DNA of 64,000 nucleotides from Trebonia sp963774945 (lineage in GTDB: Bacteria > Actinomycetota > Actinomycetes > Streptosporangiales > Streptosporangiaceae). This document shows positions 1 to 8,709 of this stretch, in pieces. The stretch spans positions 744,001-808,000 of the forward strand of contig CAVZHA010000010.1 in NCBI GenBank assembly GCA_963774945.1, written 5' to 3'. Made by a program: the position numbers and the translations under genes. Every line of letters starts with the position of its first letter. Position 1 is the first letter of the stretch. The notes under the pieces are model-generated. The model was given only the letters and a program-made list of their open reading frames with translations. It was not told where the DNA came from and ran no database searches.

Positions 1-1
1 G

Positions 2-814
2 TTCACACCCGACGTGACCACCGGATCGCTGACCGGGGTCGCAGCCGGAACCGGCGAGATCGCGCTCGACGGGGCCGAGGCGCGGCACCTGGACGTGACC
101 GTCGGCGGGCGGGTATCCATCGCCGGACGCTCGTTCCTGGTGGCCGCGATCTTCACCGACGGCGTCCTGTCCGAGGACGCGCTCATCTCCTGGCCCGACT
201 TCACCCGCGCGTTCGGCCCCGGAGACGCCAGCGACGCCGGCCACGCTGGCCACGCCGGCCACGCCGCCGACGCCGCCGACGTGCTGGTCAAGGCGCGCGC
301 CGGAGTCTCGTCCACCGCCTCGGCGGCAGTGGTGGACATGGCGATCGCCCGCGACCCGGCTATCGAGGTGACCTCGGAGGCATCGCTGCGGGCGCACATG
401 CTCTCCTCGGTTCACAAGCTGACCGACCTGCTTGACGGCCTGCTGGCCACCTCGATCGTGATCGCGCTGACCGGCATGGCCAACACCCTGTCGCTGTCCG
501 TCCTCGAGCGAACCAGGGAGTCCGCTCTGCTGCGTGCCCTCGGGCTGACCGGCGGCCAGCTCCGGACGGTGATCAGCCTGGAGGCGGTGCTGCTCGGCGT
601 GATGGGCGCCGTCATCGGGGTCGCGTTCGGCGTCGGCTTCGGCTGGGCCACCGGCCGGACGTTCCTGCGAACTCAGGACGTCGCCGTCAGCTTCCCGTTC
701 CTGCAGATCGCCGGGTACGTCGTGCTGGCCGGGCTGGCCGCGCTGCTCGCCTCGGTCATCCCGGCCCGCCGGGCCGCCAGGCGCTCGGTCATCGAGGGAC
801 TCGCACTCGAATAA
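2..814 (+). CDS. FtsX-family ABC transporter permease, C-terminal part (5' end outside window)
   Basis: The frame is open from base 2, so the gene begins upstream of the window and only about 270 C-terminal residues are visible. The visible part has a periplasmic (MacB-like core) segment, then the FtsX domain: a TM near residues 140-160, the conserved cytoplasmic stretch ERTRESALLRALGLT, a second TM pair, and the typical ending SVIPARRAARRSVIEGLALE. Such permeases form ABC complexes for lipoprotein, lipid or peptide export with a separate ATPase, which must lie upstream. A short low-complexity stretch of Ala-Gly-His and Ala-Asp repeats (bases about 230-285) sits in the extracellular segment. 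The FtsX assignment is secure, the substrate unknown. Confidence 0.88.
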   Translation, partial: FTPDVTTGSLTGVAAGTGEIALDGAEARHLDVTVGGRVSIAGRSFLVAAIFTDGVLSEDALISWPDFTRAFGPGDASDAGHAGHAGHAADAADVLVKARAGVSSTASAAVVDMAIARDPAIEVTSEASLRAHMLSSVHKLTDLLDGLLATSIVIALTGMANTLSLSVLERTRESALLRALGLTGGQLRTVISLEAVLLGVMGAVIGVAFGVGFGWATGRTFLRTQDVAVSFPFLQIAGYVVLAGLAALLASVIPARRAARRSVIEGLALE

Positions 815-981
815 CGAGTTCGCCGACGGTTAAGGCGAAGCCACGCGTCTGTTCGGGATAAAAAGATTTTTAATTTCGAACGGACCGTTGCTTCGCCTCC
901 GAGCGGCCGAGACCGACGACCGGCAACGCCGTGACCGCGCTCGCCCGCCTCCGCTCTTGAACCGCACGCTGAAGACCGGGT

Positions 982-1009
982 GTGCCGGGCGGCGCTGGCC
1001 GCCCGGCAC
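982..1009. terminator. Hairpin between convergent genes
   Basis: This is a perfect 12-bp stem (GTGCCGGGCGGC and its complement) with a GCTG tetraloop. It lies between the stop of the permease gene and the stop of the convergent hydrolase gene. There is no U-tract, as is common in high-GC actinobacteria, so it is read as a bidirectional terminator. Confidence 0.6.
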
Positions 1010-1086
1010 TGCCGGTGTTGCTCCTTAAGCTCCAGCGTCTGTGCACAGCCGACACCTGTCCACCCCCATGATCGTCGCCGGCATTG

Positions 1087-2496
1087 CTAGCGTTCCAGGC
1101 CGTTCTGCACGTCCAGGGGGCGGGGGCGGTCGGCGGTGAAGTCGCCGCCGCCGAGCGCGGGGTCGAGGGCGTTGGCCGCGTCGTTGAGGGCGGTGACGGT
1201 GACGCCGGGGGTCCAGTGGCGCGCGGCGACGACGTTGTTCATGGCGTCGATGGCGGCCACCATGTCGGCGTCGGTGAAGTTGCAGTGGCCGATGGCGTTG
1301 GCGTAGACCTGCCGTAGCAGCGGCGAGCTGCCTGCCAGCGCGACCCGCTCCGCGTAGGTGGCCTCGAACGGCGTCGGGGCGAGCTGGTCGGAGACCGTGT
1401 GCACGTCAAGCTCCGGGACCTGGAGCCGGCCGGTGTTGACCGAGGTGGCCTGGGTGCGGTTGAGCGAATTGCCCTCCGGCGCGTAGCTTTCGTGCTTGTC
1501 GAGGGTCGCGATATCGGCCCCCAGGTTCAGGCCCGCGGCCTTGTACAGGGCCTCGATCTGCCGGTAGTAGGGCGACCGGCGGATCAGGGCGCCGTAGTCG
1601 ACGCCGATGTTGTAGCCGCTGTCGCCGCCCTCGGCGAGCGAGATCATGTACCGGCCGGATTCGATGAACGACAGCTGGCCGCTGGTGAGCATCTCCTCCT
1701 CTTGCAGCTCCTGCCCCGCGTAGTCGCCGGCCGCGGGCGGCGCTGCCCCGGTGGTCCAGTCGGTCTCGTTGAGCAGGGCCGCGCTGAGCGCGATGCGGGC
1801 CTGGCCGGCCGCGGTGGTCTGGGCGGAGGCGACGGCCGCGCTCAGCTCCGCTCCGGCGGTGCTGCCCGCCGCCATCGACGGGTAGTCGCGGATCTGCACG
1901 TCGGCCGCGCCCGGCAGCAGCTCGGTCATCGCGTACTCGGCGTTGAGCTGGTAGTTGTTGAGGTCCACGCCGCCGGCCACGAGGCCGCAGAAGGTGACCG
2001 CGCCCTGCACGCGGCGGTAGGACTCCTGGTCGATGAGGGAGTTGATCAGGCCGCCCATGGACGTGCCGACCGCCAGCGTGCGCCGCGGGTGCAGGCCGCT
2101 GGCGGTCAGGAACGCGGTGAGGGAGCCGAACTGGTCGGATACGGCGGTGTCGAGCGCCCACCAGGAGCCGTTGACGTCGTAGGAGGAGCCGACGAGCGCG
2201 TACCCCTGGGCGAGCAGTTGCGCGGCGCTGCCGGGGGAGGGCGCGTCCGCCGCCGCCAGCGGGCCGAAGCCGTGGCTGTAGAGCAGCACGGTGCCGTTCC
2301 AGGCGTCCGGGACCTGGCCGATCCACTGGGCGCTGTCGGCCAGGGTGCCGCTGTAGCTGGTGGTCGTGGCGGCTGACGCGGACGTCGCCTGCGCGCCGAC
2401 AACCCCGGCGCAGGCCAGGGTGAACGCCGAGGCCAGCGATATTAGTCTCAGCCTGCTCCGCGAGCGCTTCCCCGGCCGATCGATGGCGTCCGTCAT
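1087..2496 (-). CDS. Secreted alpha/beta hydrolase
   Basis: The protein is 469 residues. The ATG at 2496 is chosen because AGAGGAAAGAGG lies just upstream; the frame runs further upstream without a better start. A basic N-terminus (GKRSRSRLR) leads into a hydrophobic stretch ending in alanines (about residues 15-40), a Sec or Tat-like signal peptide without a lipobox. The alpha/beta-hydrolase core shows the oxyanion motif YSHGFGP and the nucleophile elbow GTSMGG. A late Asp (VPELDVHTVSD) and IGHCNFT near the C-terminus supply plausible acid and His. It is likely an extracellular esterase, lipase or peptidase-like hydrolase of unknown substrate. It is divergent from the PaaX-like regulator. 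Confidence 0.8.
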   Translation of the reverse strand: MTDAIDRPGKRSRSRLRLISLASAFTLACAGVVGAQATSASAATTTSYSGTLADSAQWIGQVPDAWNGTVLLYSHGFGPLAAADAPSPGSAAQLLAQGYALVGSSYDVNGSWWALDTAVSDQFGSLTAFLTASGLHPRRTLAVGTSMGGLINSLIDQESYRRVQGAVTFCGLVAGGVDLNNYQLNAEYAMTELLPGAADVQIRDYPSMAAGSTAGAELSAAVASAQTTAAGQARIALSAALLNETDWTTGAAPPAAGDYAGQELQEEEMLTSGQLSFIESGRYMISLAEGGDSGYNIGVDYGALIRRSPYYRQIEALYKAAGLNLGADIATLDKHESYAPEGNSLNRTQATSVNTGRLQVPELDVHTVSDQLAPTPFEATYAERVALAGSSPLLRQVYANAIGHCNFTDADMVAAIDAMNNVVAARHWTPGVTVTALNDAANALDPALGGGDFTADRPRPLDVQNGLER

Positions 2497-2679
2497 TGGG
2501 CACCTCTTTCCTCTCGCCATAGACGGGCTTGTCCCGTGCCGCAAACAGTAGGCACGGTCTATACGGCAGTCAATAATCCGCCGAATATTGGTCATGATGG
2601 CCGCGACGTGCGGTGATGTATCGTGACGGCTGGGCCGACGAGAGGGAGCGAGGAGACCGGTGGGGGCGGGGATGGGCCG

Positions 2680-3528
2680 GTGAGGGCGGGAGAAGAGAGC
2701 GCGCGGCCGGCCGGCGCCGTCCGCCCGCAGACGCTGATGCTCAGCCTCCTCGGCCGTTACCTGCTCGGCCGGGCGACGGTGGTGTCCGCCGGCAGCGTCA
2801 TCGAGGTGTTCTCGCGGGCCGGGGTCGGCCAGCACGCCGCCCGCTCAACGCTGGCCCGCATGGTCAACCGCGGCATGCTCACCCGCCAACGGCACGGCCG
2901 CGCCATGTACTTCGGCCTGACCGCGCAGGCGGAGGCGATCCTGCGCGATGGCGAGGACCGGATCTGGCGTTCTGGGGCGGTCAACCAGGACTGGGACGGG
3001 TGGTGGACCCTGCTCGGCTTCTCCCTGCCCGAGTCCTGGCAGCGCCAGCGTCACGAACTGCGCTCCCAGCTGACCTGGGCGGGCTTCGGGCCGCTGTTCA
3101 ACGGGCTGTGGGTCGCCCCGGGCCGGGTCGAGGTCACCCGCCTCGTCGCCAGCCTCGGCCTCGAGTCACGCGTCAAGGCGTTCTACGCGCAGGCCATCCC
3201 CGGCACCGACGTCGCCAGGATGGTGCATGAAAACTGGGACCTGGACGCCGTCGCGTCGCGCTATCACGGCTTCCTCTCGCGATGGCAGGGTGCGGACATG
3301 CCGCCAGGCCGCCGCGACCCGCTCGCGGTCCAGCTACTGCTGTCCAGCGACTGGCTGCAGGTGATCCGGGCCGACCCGCGACTGCCCGCCGAGCACCTGC
3401 CGGCCGACTGGCCGGCCGCCAAGGCAGAGTCCCTCTTCGTCGAGTTGGACGAGACGGTGGCGCAGCCGGCCGCCGAGATCGCCCGGCAGATCCTCGACCT
3501 TCGCCCGACCGCCGCGACCGAGGCCTAG
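2680..3528 (+). CDS. PaaX-like transcriptional regulator
   Basis: It resembles the PaaX family: an N-terminal winged-helix DNA-binding domain (LMLSLLGRYLLGRATVV...ARSTLARMVNRGML), then the PaaX central domain (WWTLLGFSLPESWQRQRHELR, followed by GPLFNGLWVAPG) and a C-terminal domain. PaaX proteins repress aromatic-acid or other catabolic operons and respond to an acyl-CoA or related ligand. The GTG at 2680 follows a GGGGATGGG stretch; a GTG at 2623 in the same frame is an alternative. It lies about 110 bp upstream of the monooxygenase-RidA-DUF1028 operon on the same strand, which is its most likely target. It is not close to the paa genes at 18-27 kb. Confidence 0.85.
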   Translation: MRAGEESARPAGAVRPQTLMLSLLGRYLLGRATVVSAGSVIEVFSRAGVGQHAARSTLARMVNRGMLTRQRHGRAMYFGLTAQAEAILRDGEDRIWRSGAVNQDWDGWWTLLGFSLPESWQRQRHELRSQLTWAGFGPLFNGLWVAPGRVEVTRLVASLGLESRVKAFYAQAIPGTDVARMVHENWDLDAVASRYHGFLSRWQGADMPPGRRDPLAVQLLLSSDWLQVIRADPRLPAEHLPADWPAAKAESLFVELDETVAQPAAEIARQILDLRPTAATEA

Positions 3529-3556
3529 GCAGTCGCCCGGTCATCGGTCTGTCCGA

Positions 3557-3571
3557 TGTTGAACGTCAACA
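3557..3571. promoter_or_regulatory. Short inverted repeat upstream of the monooxygenase operon
   Basis: The arms TGTTGA and TCAACA are separated by ACG, in the 113-bp gap between the PaaX-like gene and the monooxygenase start. It is a candidate operator, but the arms are short and no clear -35/-10 pair was found around it. Confidence 0.3.
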
Positions 3572-3641
3572 ACGGCTATTTGATATCTGCTGGCCGTGCT
3601 CCCAGACTCGTAGCACTACGCGAATCGGAGTTGGAGGCTGG

Positions 3642-4933
3642 ATGCCGAGCCAGCAGATCGAGGTCCTCGTCGTCGGCGCGGGCCAGGCCGGGGTGGCGAT
3701 GAGCGAGCACCTGAACGGGTACGGCGTGCCGCACCTCGTGCTGGAGCGGCATCGCATCGCCGAGCGCTGGCGCTCGGAGCGCTGGGACTCCCTGGTCGCG
3801 AACGGGCCCGCCTGGCACGACCGGTTCCCCGGGCTCGAGTTCGCCGACCTCGACCCCGATGGCTTCGCCGTCGAAGGAGCAGGTCGCGGACTACTTCGTC
3901 GCCTACGCGGAGAAGATCGGGGCGCCGATCCGCTGCGGCGTCGAGGTGACGTCCGTGCGCAGGAACGCCGGCCGGCCCGGCTTCCGGGTCGAGACGTCGG
4001 ACGGGACCATCGACGCGCGCTACGTCGTGGCCGCGACCGGCCCGTTCCAGCGGCCGGTGATCCCCCCGGTCGTCCCCGACGACGCCGGGCTCGCTGCAGC
4101 TCCACTCCAGCGCCTACCGCAACCCGCGGCAGCTGCCCGACGGCGCCGTCCTCGTCGTCGGCGCCGGGTCGTCCGGTGTGCAGATCGCCGACGAGCTGCA
4201 GCGCGCGGGCCGCCGGGTCTACCTCTCGGTCGGCCCGCACGACCGGCCGCCGCGACGCTACCGCGGGCGCGACTTCGTCTGGTGGCTCGGCGTCCTCGGC
4301 AAGTGGGAGGCCGACGCCCCGCCGCTGGGCGCGGAGCACGTCACGATCGCGGTCAGCGGCGCGCGACGGCGGCCACACGGTCGACTTCCGCGACCCTCGC
4401 CGCCAGCGGCATCACGCTCGTCGGCCGGACCGTCGCCTACGACCACGGCACCCTGCGCTTCGCGCCCGACCTGGCCGAGAACATCGCCCACGGCGACGCC
4501 AACTACCTGTCGCTGCTCGACGAGGCCGACGCCTACGTCGAGCGCAACGGCCTCGACCTCCCCGAGGAGCCGGACGCTCACCTCCTCGGTCCGGACCCGG
4601 ACTGCGTCACCCGCCCCGTCCTCGAACTCGACCTCGCCGCGGCCGGGGTCACCTCGATCGTCTGGGCGACCGGCTTCACCGTCGACTACGGCTGGCTGCA
4701 ACGTCGACGCGTTCGACGAGCACGGCAGGCCGAGGCACCAGCGCGGGGTGTCGTCCGAGCCCGGCGTCTACTTCCTCGGCCTGCCCTGGCAGTCACGGCG
4801 CGGGTCGAGCTTCATCTGGGGGGTCTGGCACGACGCCAAGTACCTGGCCGACCACATCCAGACGCAGCGGGGCTACCTCGCCTACCGGCCTCCCGCGGCC
4901 AGCCCGTCCGATTCCGTCGGCCGCGGGAGGTGA
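3642..4933 (+). CDS. Flavin-dependent monooxygenase (frameshifted as read)
   Basis: It starts at an ATG preceded by TTGGAGG. The N-terminus has the FAD dinucleotide motif VVGAGQAG. A second nucleotide-binding motif, VLVVGAGSSGVQIADEL, marks the NADPH site, and WATGFTVDYGWL and GVYFLGLPW near the end are typical of flavin monooxygenases. The reading frame changes five times, near 3867, 4093, 4362, 4395 and 4700. Every change is equivalent to one extra base. Removing five bases gives 428 residues, the normal length, with no lost motif. This favours sequence errors over decay. It is the first gene of an operon with RidA and DUF1028; the substrate is unknown, perhaps a nitrogen-containing compound whose products RidA detoxifies. 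Confidence 0.82.
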
Positions 4934-4938
4934 ACCCG

Positions 4939-5364
4939 GTGAGCACGCCCACCCACAAGCGCATCCGCCCGTTCAACACCAAGGACACCTACCCCGAGCA
5001 GAATCTCGACAACGACCTGTGCCAGGCCGTCGTCGCGGGCGGCGTCGTCTACCTGCGCGGCCAGATCGGGCAGGACCTCGAGACCGGGGAGAGCGTCGGC
5101 ATCGGGGACGTCGAGGCGCAGGCGGAGCGGGCGATGGCCAACATCGACCTGCTGCTGCGGGAAGCGGGCAGCGGCCTCGCCGACATCGTCAAGGTGATCG
5201 TCTACCTGACCGACATCCGCTACCGCGAATCGGTCTACCGGGTGATGGGCCGGTGGCTGAGGGGCGTCTACCCGGTCTCGACCGGGCTCGTGGTCGAGGC
5301 CCTGGCCCGGCCCGAGTGGCTGGTCGAAATCGACGCCACCGCCGTCATCAGCGGGACCTCATGA
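4939..5364 (+). CDS. RidA/YjgF-family protein, catalytic Arg apparently absent
   Basis: The product is 141 residues. The GTG at 4939 has GGGAGG nine bases upstream; a GTG at 4930 overlapping the previous stop is an alternative. The fold signature is visible (VVYLRGQIGQ, ADIVKVIVYLTDIR, EWLVEIDATAV). Classical RidA enzymes hydrolyse reactive enamine/imine intermediates using an Arg in the PxR segment. Here that segment reads YPVSTGLVVEAL, with Ser where Arg is expected, so it probably belongs to a Rid subgroup without classical imine deaminase activity. The stop overlaps the DUF1028 start (ATGA), indicating translational coupling. Confidence 0.88.
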   Translation: MSTPTHKRIRPFNTKDTYPEQNLDNDLCQAVVAGGVVYLRGQIGQDLETGESVGIGDVEAQAERAMANIDLLLREAGSGLADIVKVIVYLTDIRYRESVYRVMGRWLRGVYPVSTGLVVEALARPEWLVEIDATAVISGTS

Positions 5365-6035
5365 CGTTCTCGCTGGCCGCGCGCGACCCCGCCACCGGCG
5401 CGTTCGGCCTGGTGCTGAGCTCGTCCAGCCCGGCCGTGGCCGCTCGCTGCCTGCACCTGCGCCCCGGCGTGGGCGCGGCCGCCTCGCAGAACGTCACCAA
5501 CCCGGCCCTCGGGCGGCGGCTGCTCGACCTGCTCCAGGCCGGGGCCACCGCGCAAGAGGCGACCGCGCAGGTGGTCGCGCAGGAGGCGCATCCGCAGCAC
5601 CGCCAGCTCACCGTCGTCGACGCGGCCGGCCGGGTCGCGCACTTCTGCGGCGCCCGCGCGCTCGGCGCCCACGCCGCCGCGACCGGGCACCAGGCGGTCG
5701 CCGCGGGCAACCTGCTGGCCGGCCCGCACGTGGCGCAGGCCATGATCGACTCCTACCAGGCCAGCCCGGCCGCGACTTTCGAGGAGCGGCTGCTGGCCGG
5801 GCTCCTGGGCGCGCTCGTCGCGGGGGGCGAGGAAGGGGGGGTCCGCTCGGCCGGGCTCGCGGTGGTCGAGAGCGCCGCCTGGCGGGTGACCGACCTGCGG
5901 GTGGACGACGCCGACGACCCCGCCGCCGAGCTCGGCCGGCTGCTGGCGCTGTGGCTGCCGCAGAAACGGGACTACCTCATCCGCGCGCTCGACCCCGAGG
6001 CCGCGCCCTCCTACGGCGTGCCGGGCGACCGGTGA
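5361..6035 (+). CDS. DUF1028 family protein (Ntn-hydrolase-like)
   Basis: The 224-residue protein begins with the DUF1028 signature: TFSLAARDPATGAFGLVLSS, then GVGAAASQNVTNPALGRR, HRQLTVVDAAGRVAHFCG and AVAAGNLLAG. The family has an N-terminal nucleophile hydrolase-like fold, but its reaction is generally uncharacterised. It commonly neighbours RidA and amidohydrolase or oxidoreductase genes in catabolic operons. The start overlaps the ridA-like stop by four bases. The last residues (VPGDR) end just before a convergent oxidoreductase gene. Confidence 0.85.
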   Translation: MTFSLAARDPATGAFGLVLSSSSPAVAARCLHLRPGVGAAASQNVTNPALGRRLLDLLQAGATAQEATAQVVAQEAHPQHRQLTVVDAAGRVAHFCGARALGAHAAATGHQAVAAGNLLAGPHVAQAMIDSYQASPAATFEERLLAGLLGALVAGGEEGGVRSAGLAVVESAAWRVTDLRVDDADDPAAELGRLLALWLPQKRDYLIRALDPEAAPSYGVPGDR

Positions 6036-6100
6036 CGCGCGACTGCTTCCACGGTCAGCCACCCCGCGCGGTAGCCGGCCGACCCTGACGTCGCGCTGAA

Positions 6101-7054
6101 TCAGGGAATCACCACGATCTTCTTGCCCGGTGAGGAGACCTGCGCCTGCCACGCCCGCGCGGCCTCGTCGAGCGGGTAGGTGGCGGTCGGCAGGGTCAAC
6201 GAGCCCGCCGCCGCCAGGGTCGCGACGTGCCGGTAGCTGGCGAGGACGTCGGCCGGCGGCGCGCCCCCGGCGCTGAAGCCGATCAGCGTCAGCTGCGCCG
6301 CGCGCAGCCATTCGACCTGGAACGGCGTCCCGTCCCCGCCGGCCGCGCCCACGTTCAGGTAGCGCCCGCCCGGCTTCAGGCAGCCGAGCGCCGACCGCGC
6401 CCACGGACCCCAGACCGGGTCCACCACCAGGTCGACCGGTCCGCCGAGGGCGGCCAGCTGGTCGGGCAGCGGCTCCTCGCCGAGCAGCGCCACCCCGTCG
6501 GCGGCGGAAGAGACCTGCGCCAGGCGCTCCGGATTACGGCCGGCCGCGATCACCCGCTTGGCCCCGGCCAGCCGCGCGAGCTGGACCACGGCCGCGCCCA
6601 GCGGGCCGGTCGCGCCGAGCACCAGGACGCTCTCGCCCGCCTCGAGCCCGGACTTCCGCAGCGACAGGTCCGCGCTGGTGCCGACGACCCCGATCGCCGC
6701 GGCGGCGACGCTGTCGAGCTCGTCAGGGACCGGGACGCAGGTCGCGCGGTCGGTCAGCAGGAGCTCGGCCAGCCCGCCGTCGACGCCGGGGACCAGCCCG
6801 GCCGGGCCGGCCGCGCGCACCCGCAGCCCCTGATCGGGTCCGGCCACGATGGTCCCGACGGCCTCGATGGCGGGGACGTAAGGCAGCCGCGGCGGCCCGG
6901 CCCGGTGATGACCCGACGCAATGTGCACGTCGATCGTGTTCAGGGCGGCCGCCTCGACCTGGACCAGCACCAGGTTGCCGGCGGCGGGCGACGGGTCGGG
7001 ACGGTCGATCACGTGCGGTGCGGCGCCGAGGGCGTCGATAACTGCGGCCTTCAT
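6101..7054 (-). CDS. Zinc-independent MDR-family oxidoreductase (quinone reductase-like)
   Basis: The 317-residue protein has an N-terminal GroES-like domain (PYVPAIEAVGTIV) and a Rossmann domain with VLVLGATGPLGAAVVQLARLAG. The structural and catalytic zinc Cys clusters of alcohol dehydrogenases are absent, as in NADPH:quinone reductases. It probably reduces a quinone or an activated alkene using NADPH. It is divergent from the TetR gene, with a palindromic operator between them, so it is the likely target of that repressor. Confidence 0.88.
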   Translation of the reverse strand: MKAAVIDALGAAPHVIDRPDPSPAAGNLVLVQVEAAALNTIDVHIASGHHRAGPPRLPYVPAIEAVGTIVAGPDQGLRVRAAGPAGLVPGVDGGLAELLLTDRATCVPVPDELDSVAAAAIGVVGTSADLSLRKSGLEAGESVLVLGATGPLGAAVVQLARLAGAKRVIAAGRNPERLAQVSSAADGVALLGEEPLPDQLAALGGPVDLVVDPVWGPWARSALGCLKPGGRYLNVGAAGGDGTPFQVEWLRAAQLTLIGFSAGGAPPADVLASYRHVATLAAAGSLTLPTATYPLDEAARAWQAQVSSPGKKIVVIP

Positions 7055-7106
7055 GATGACTCCTGCTCCTGAGCGGCGGGCGGGCGGTACGAGCCCAACT
7101 TAACAC

Positions 7107-7145
7107 AATGACCGACCGGTCGGTCATTGAATCCAACGCTTGGAT
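7107..7145. promoter_or_regulatory. Two adjacent palindromes, putative TetR operator
   Basis: Bases 7107-7128 form a perfect 22-bp palindrome (half-site AATGACCGACC). Three bases further, 7131-7145 is ATCCAA-N3-TTGGAT. They occupy the 115-bp gap between the divergent oxidoreductase and TetR genes, the standard place for an autoregulatory TetR operator. A TATACT box at 7157-7162 lies only seven bases before the TetR ATG, which would give a leaderless transcript. Confidence 0.75.
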
Positions 7146-7169
7146 ACCAGCCGGCATATACTCCGGGCG

Positions 7170-7727
7170 ATGAGTGAGGGAACGAGGGCGGCCAGCGCGC
7201 TGCAGACCCGCGAGGCGCTGCTCGACGCGGGCGCCGCGCTGGCCGAGGAGCACGGGCTGGCCGGCCTCAGCGTGAACATGGTCGTAGCCCGGGCGGGCGT
7301 CGCCAAGGGCACCTTCTACGTCCACTTCACCGACCGCGCGGCGTTCGTCGACGCCATGCACGCGCGCTTCCACGACCGGGTCGGGGCCGTCATCGACGAG
7401 GCGATCGCGGGACTACCGCCCGGCCCCGAGCGGCTCTTCCGGGGTTCCGAGGCCTACCTCGACGTCTCCCTGGCCAACCGGGGCGTCAAGGCGCTATCGC
7501 TCGAGGCCCGCTCCGACCCATCCGTGCAGGGCTCAATGGAAGCCCGCCGCCAGCGCCTCGCCACCGCGGGCGTCCCCGACCTGGAGGCCATGGGCTGGGA
7601 CGACGCCGAGGCGGCGGCCCAACTGCTTGGCGCGATGACCCGCGAGATCTCGGTCCTCGAATTCGACGCCGGCCACCGACTCCCCGCGCAGCGGCGCGCG
7701 CTGAAGCGCTTCCTCGGCCTGCAGTGA
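7170..7727 (+). CDS. TetR-family transcriptional repressor
   Basis: The 185-residue protein has an N-terminal helix-turn-helix (QTREALLDAGAALAEEHGLAG, then VVARAGVAKGTFYVHFTDRAAFVDAMHARF) and a variable C-terminal ligand-binding domain. The ATG at 7170 is chosen because the family N-terminus starts there and a TATACT box is immediately upstream. It probably represses itself and the divergent MDR oxidoreductase through the palindromes at 7107-7145. Confidence 0.88.
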   Translation: MSEGTRAASALQTREALLDAGAALAEEHGLAGLSVNMVVARAGVAKGTFYVHFTDRAAFVDAMHARFHDRVGAVIDEAIAGLPPGPERLFRGSEAYLDVSLANRGVKALSLEARSDPSVQGSMEARRQRLATAGVPDLEAMGWDDAEAAAQLLGAMTREISVLEFDAGHRLPAQRRALKRFLGLQ

Positions 7728-7909
7728 CGGTCAGCGGCGGGTTGGTCTCGCCCGAGCCGCCGCGGGCGTAGCAGGCGATTATGGAACGTCTTCTCTAACC
7801 GGAGGCGCTGGCGCTGCCGTGACCGGCTCGAGAAGTCGCCGGGGTGCGTTGATCGCCCTGGACACCGGGTCGAGGCCGCCGTCCTAGTCGTGTCGCAGGG
7901 CGCGCCTTG

Positions 7910-7999
7910 CCCCGCGTCGCGGATGATCAGCAGCGTCCACCGCTCCCCCACGACCTCCAGTGCCCGCGCCAGGGAGACTCGCTCGCCAACGAGCCCGGC
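7910..7999 (-). pseudogene. Remnant of an HxlR-family regulator
   Basis: About 28 codons on the minus strand read AGLVGERVSLARALEVVG then ERWTLLIIRDAG, the diagnostic N-terminal motif of HxlR winged-helix regulators. The frame then becomes unrelated sequence and no intact protein can be formed. This is a gene fragment; HxlR genes often sit next to an oxidoreductase or monooxygenase such as the adjacent ABM fragment. Confidence 0.6.
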
Positions 8000-8198
8000 C
8001 TGCAGCGCTTCGAGGTCATCGCCGACGAGCAAGATCCCAACGTCTTCTCTGAACGAGGTCTACACCGACCTCGACGCCTTCAACGCCCGCGCCAGCGGCC
8101 CGTACTTCGCCGCGTTCTTCGCGGAGGCCAGCACCTACGCCAAAGGCCCGGCCTGGCTCATGCGCGGAAACCTAGTCGGGGAGCAGGTTCCCGCCTGA
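7970..8198 (+). pseudogene. Remnant of an antibiotic-biosynthesis-monooxygenase (ABM) domain gene
   Basis: Two overlapping frames together give QRFEVIADEQDPNVF followed by LNEVYTDLDAFNARASG and PYFAAFFAEAS, ending VGEQVPA. This matches the second half of a small ABM-fold quinol monooxygenase. The N-terminal half and start are missing, and one extra base near 8048 splits the frame. It starts inside or beside the HxlR remnant on the opposite strand. Confidence 0.5.
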
Positions 8199-8709
8199 CC
8201 GATATAGCGCTCGGCTACCGCCAGGCGTATTCGATGACGGCCATGGTCTTCCTCGCTTGGCTGATCCAGAAAGCCACCGAAGACCCGCGAGCTGAGCTCG
8301 AGTCTCGGATGCGCGTCAACACGCGCGAGCCGCAAGGACCTAGAAGCCCTCCCAGATCAAACCCATGATCTCGAACGGTCCCTCCTGACTCATCTCCCAC
8401 ACAGTTTCATGTCGATGGCGTAGGTGACAGGAAATCGAATAAACGATCATTCTCCGGTTGTTTACTCGCTATTGATCGAACGGGTAATATGGGGGGAGAA
8501 GGCAGCCCCTCGCGAACGCGCCCCCCAGGCGCGCCGCCCCTCGCGGATTCCCGCCCGGCGGATCGCCGGCGCTGCCGCCAGGCTCAGCCGGCGCGCCCGG
8601 AGCGCCGTGGCCGCGGGGCGCGCAAGCCCTGCTCCGCCACGCCAGTTCCCGGCTTCCGCGTGAGCTTCATCCGCATGCTCTCGAAGGCCCGGCGGAAAGG
8701 GGGTGGTCC
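8199..8709. other. Non-coding stretch before the HNH gene
   Basis: No supported gene. About 8418-8490 is noticeably AT-richer than its surroundings and includes a TAATAT hexamer at 8485-8490, possibly a promoter of the HNH gene, but no well-spaced -35 was found. Confidence 0.35.

Noticed and set aside
230..285. Tandem 9-bp repeats in the FtsX-type gene
   Set aside because: Short in-frame low-complexity (Ala-Gly-His) segment; no sign of a regulatory or mobile function.
3282..6035. A single 917-codon plus-strand frame spanning monooxygenase start to DUF1028 end
   Set aside because: It only joins the first 75 monooxygenase codons and the DUF1028 gene through out-of-frame, Arg/Pro-rich sequence. 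RidA lies in another frame inside it, so it is not a fusion protein.
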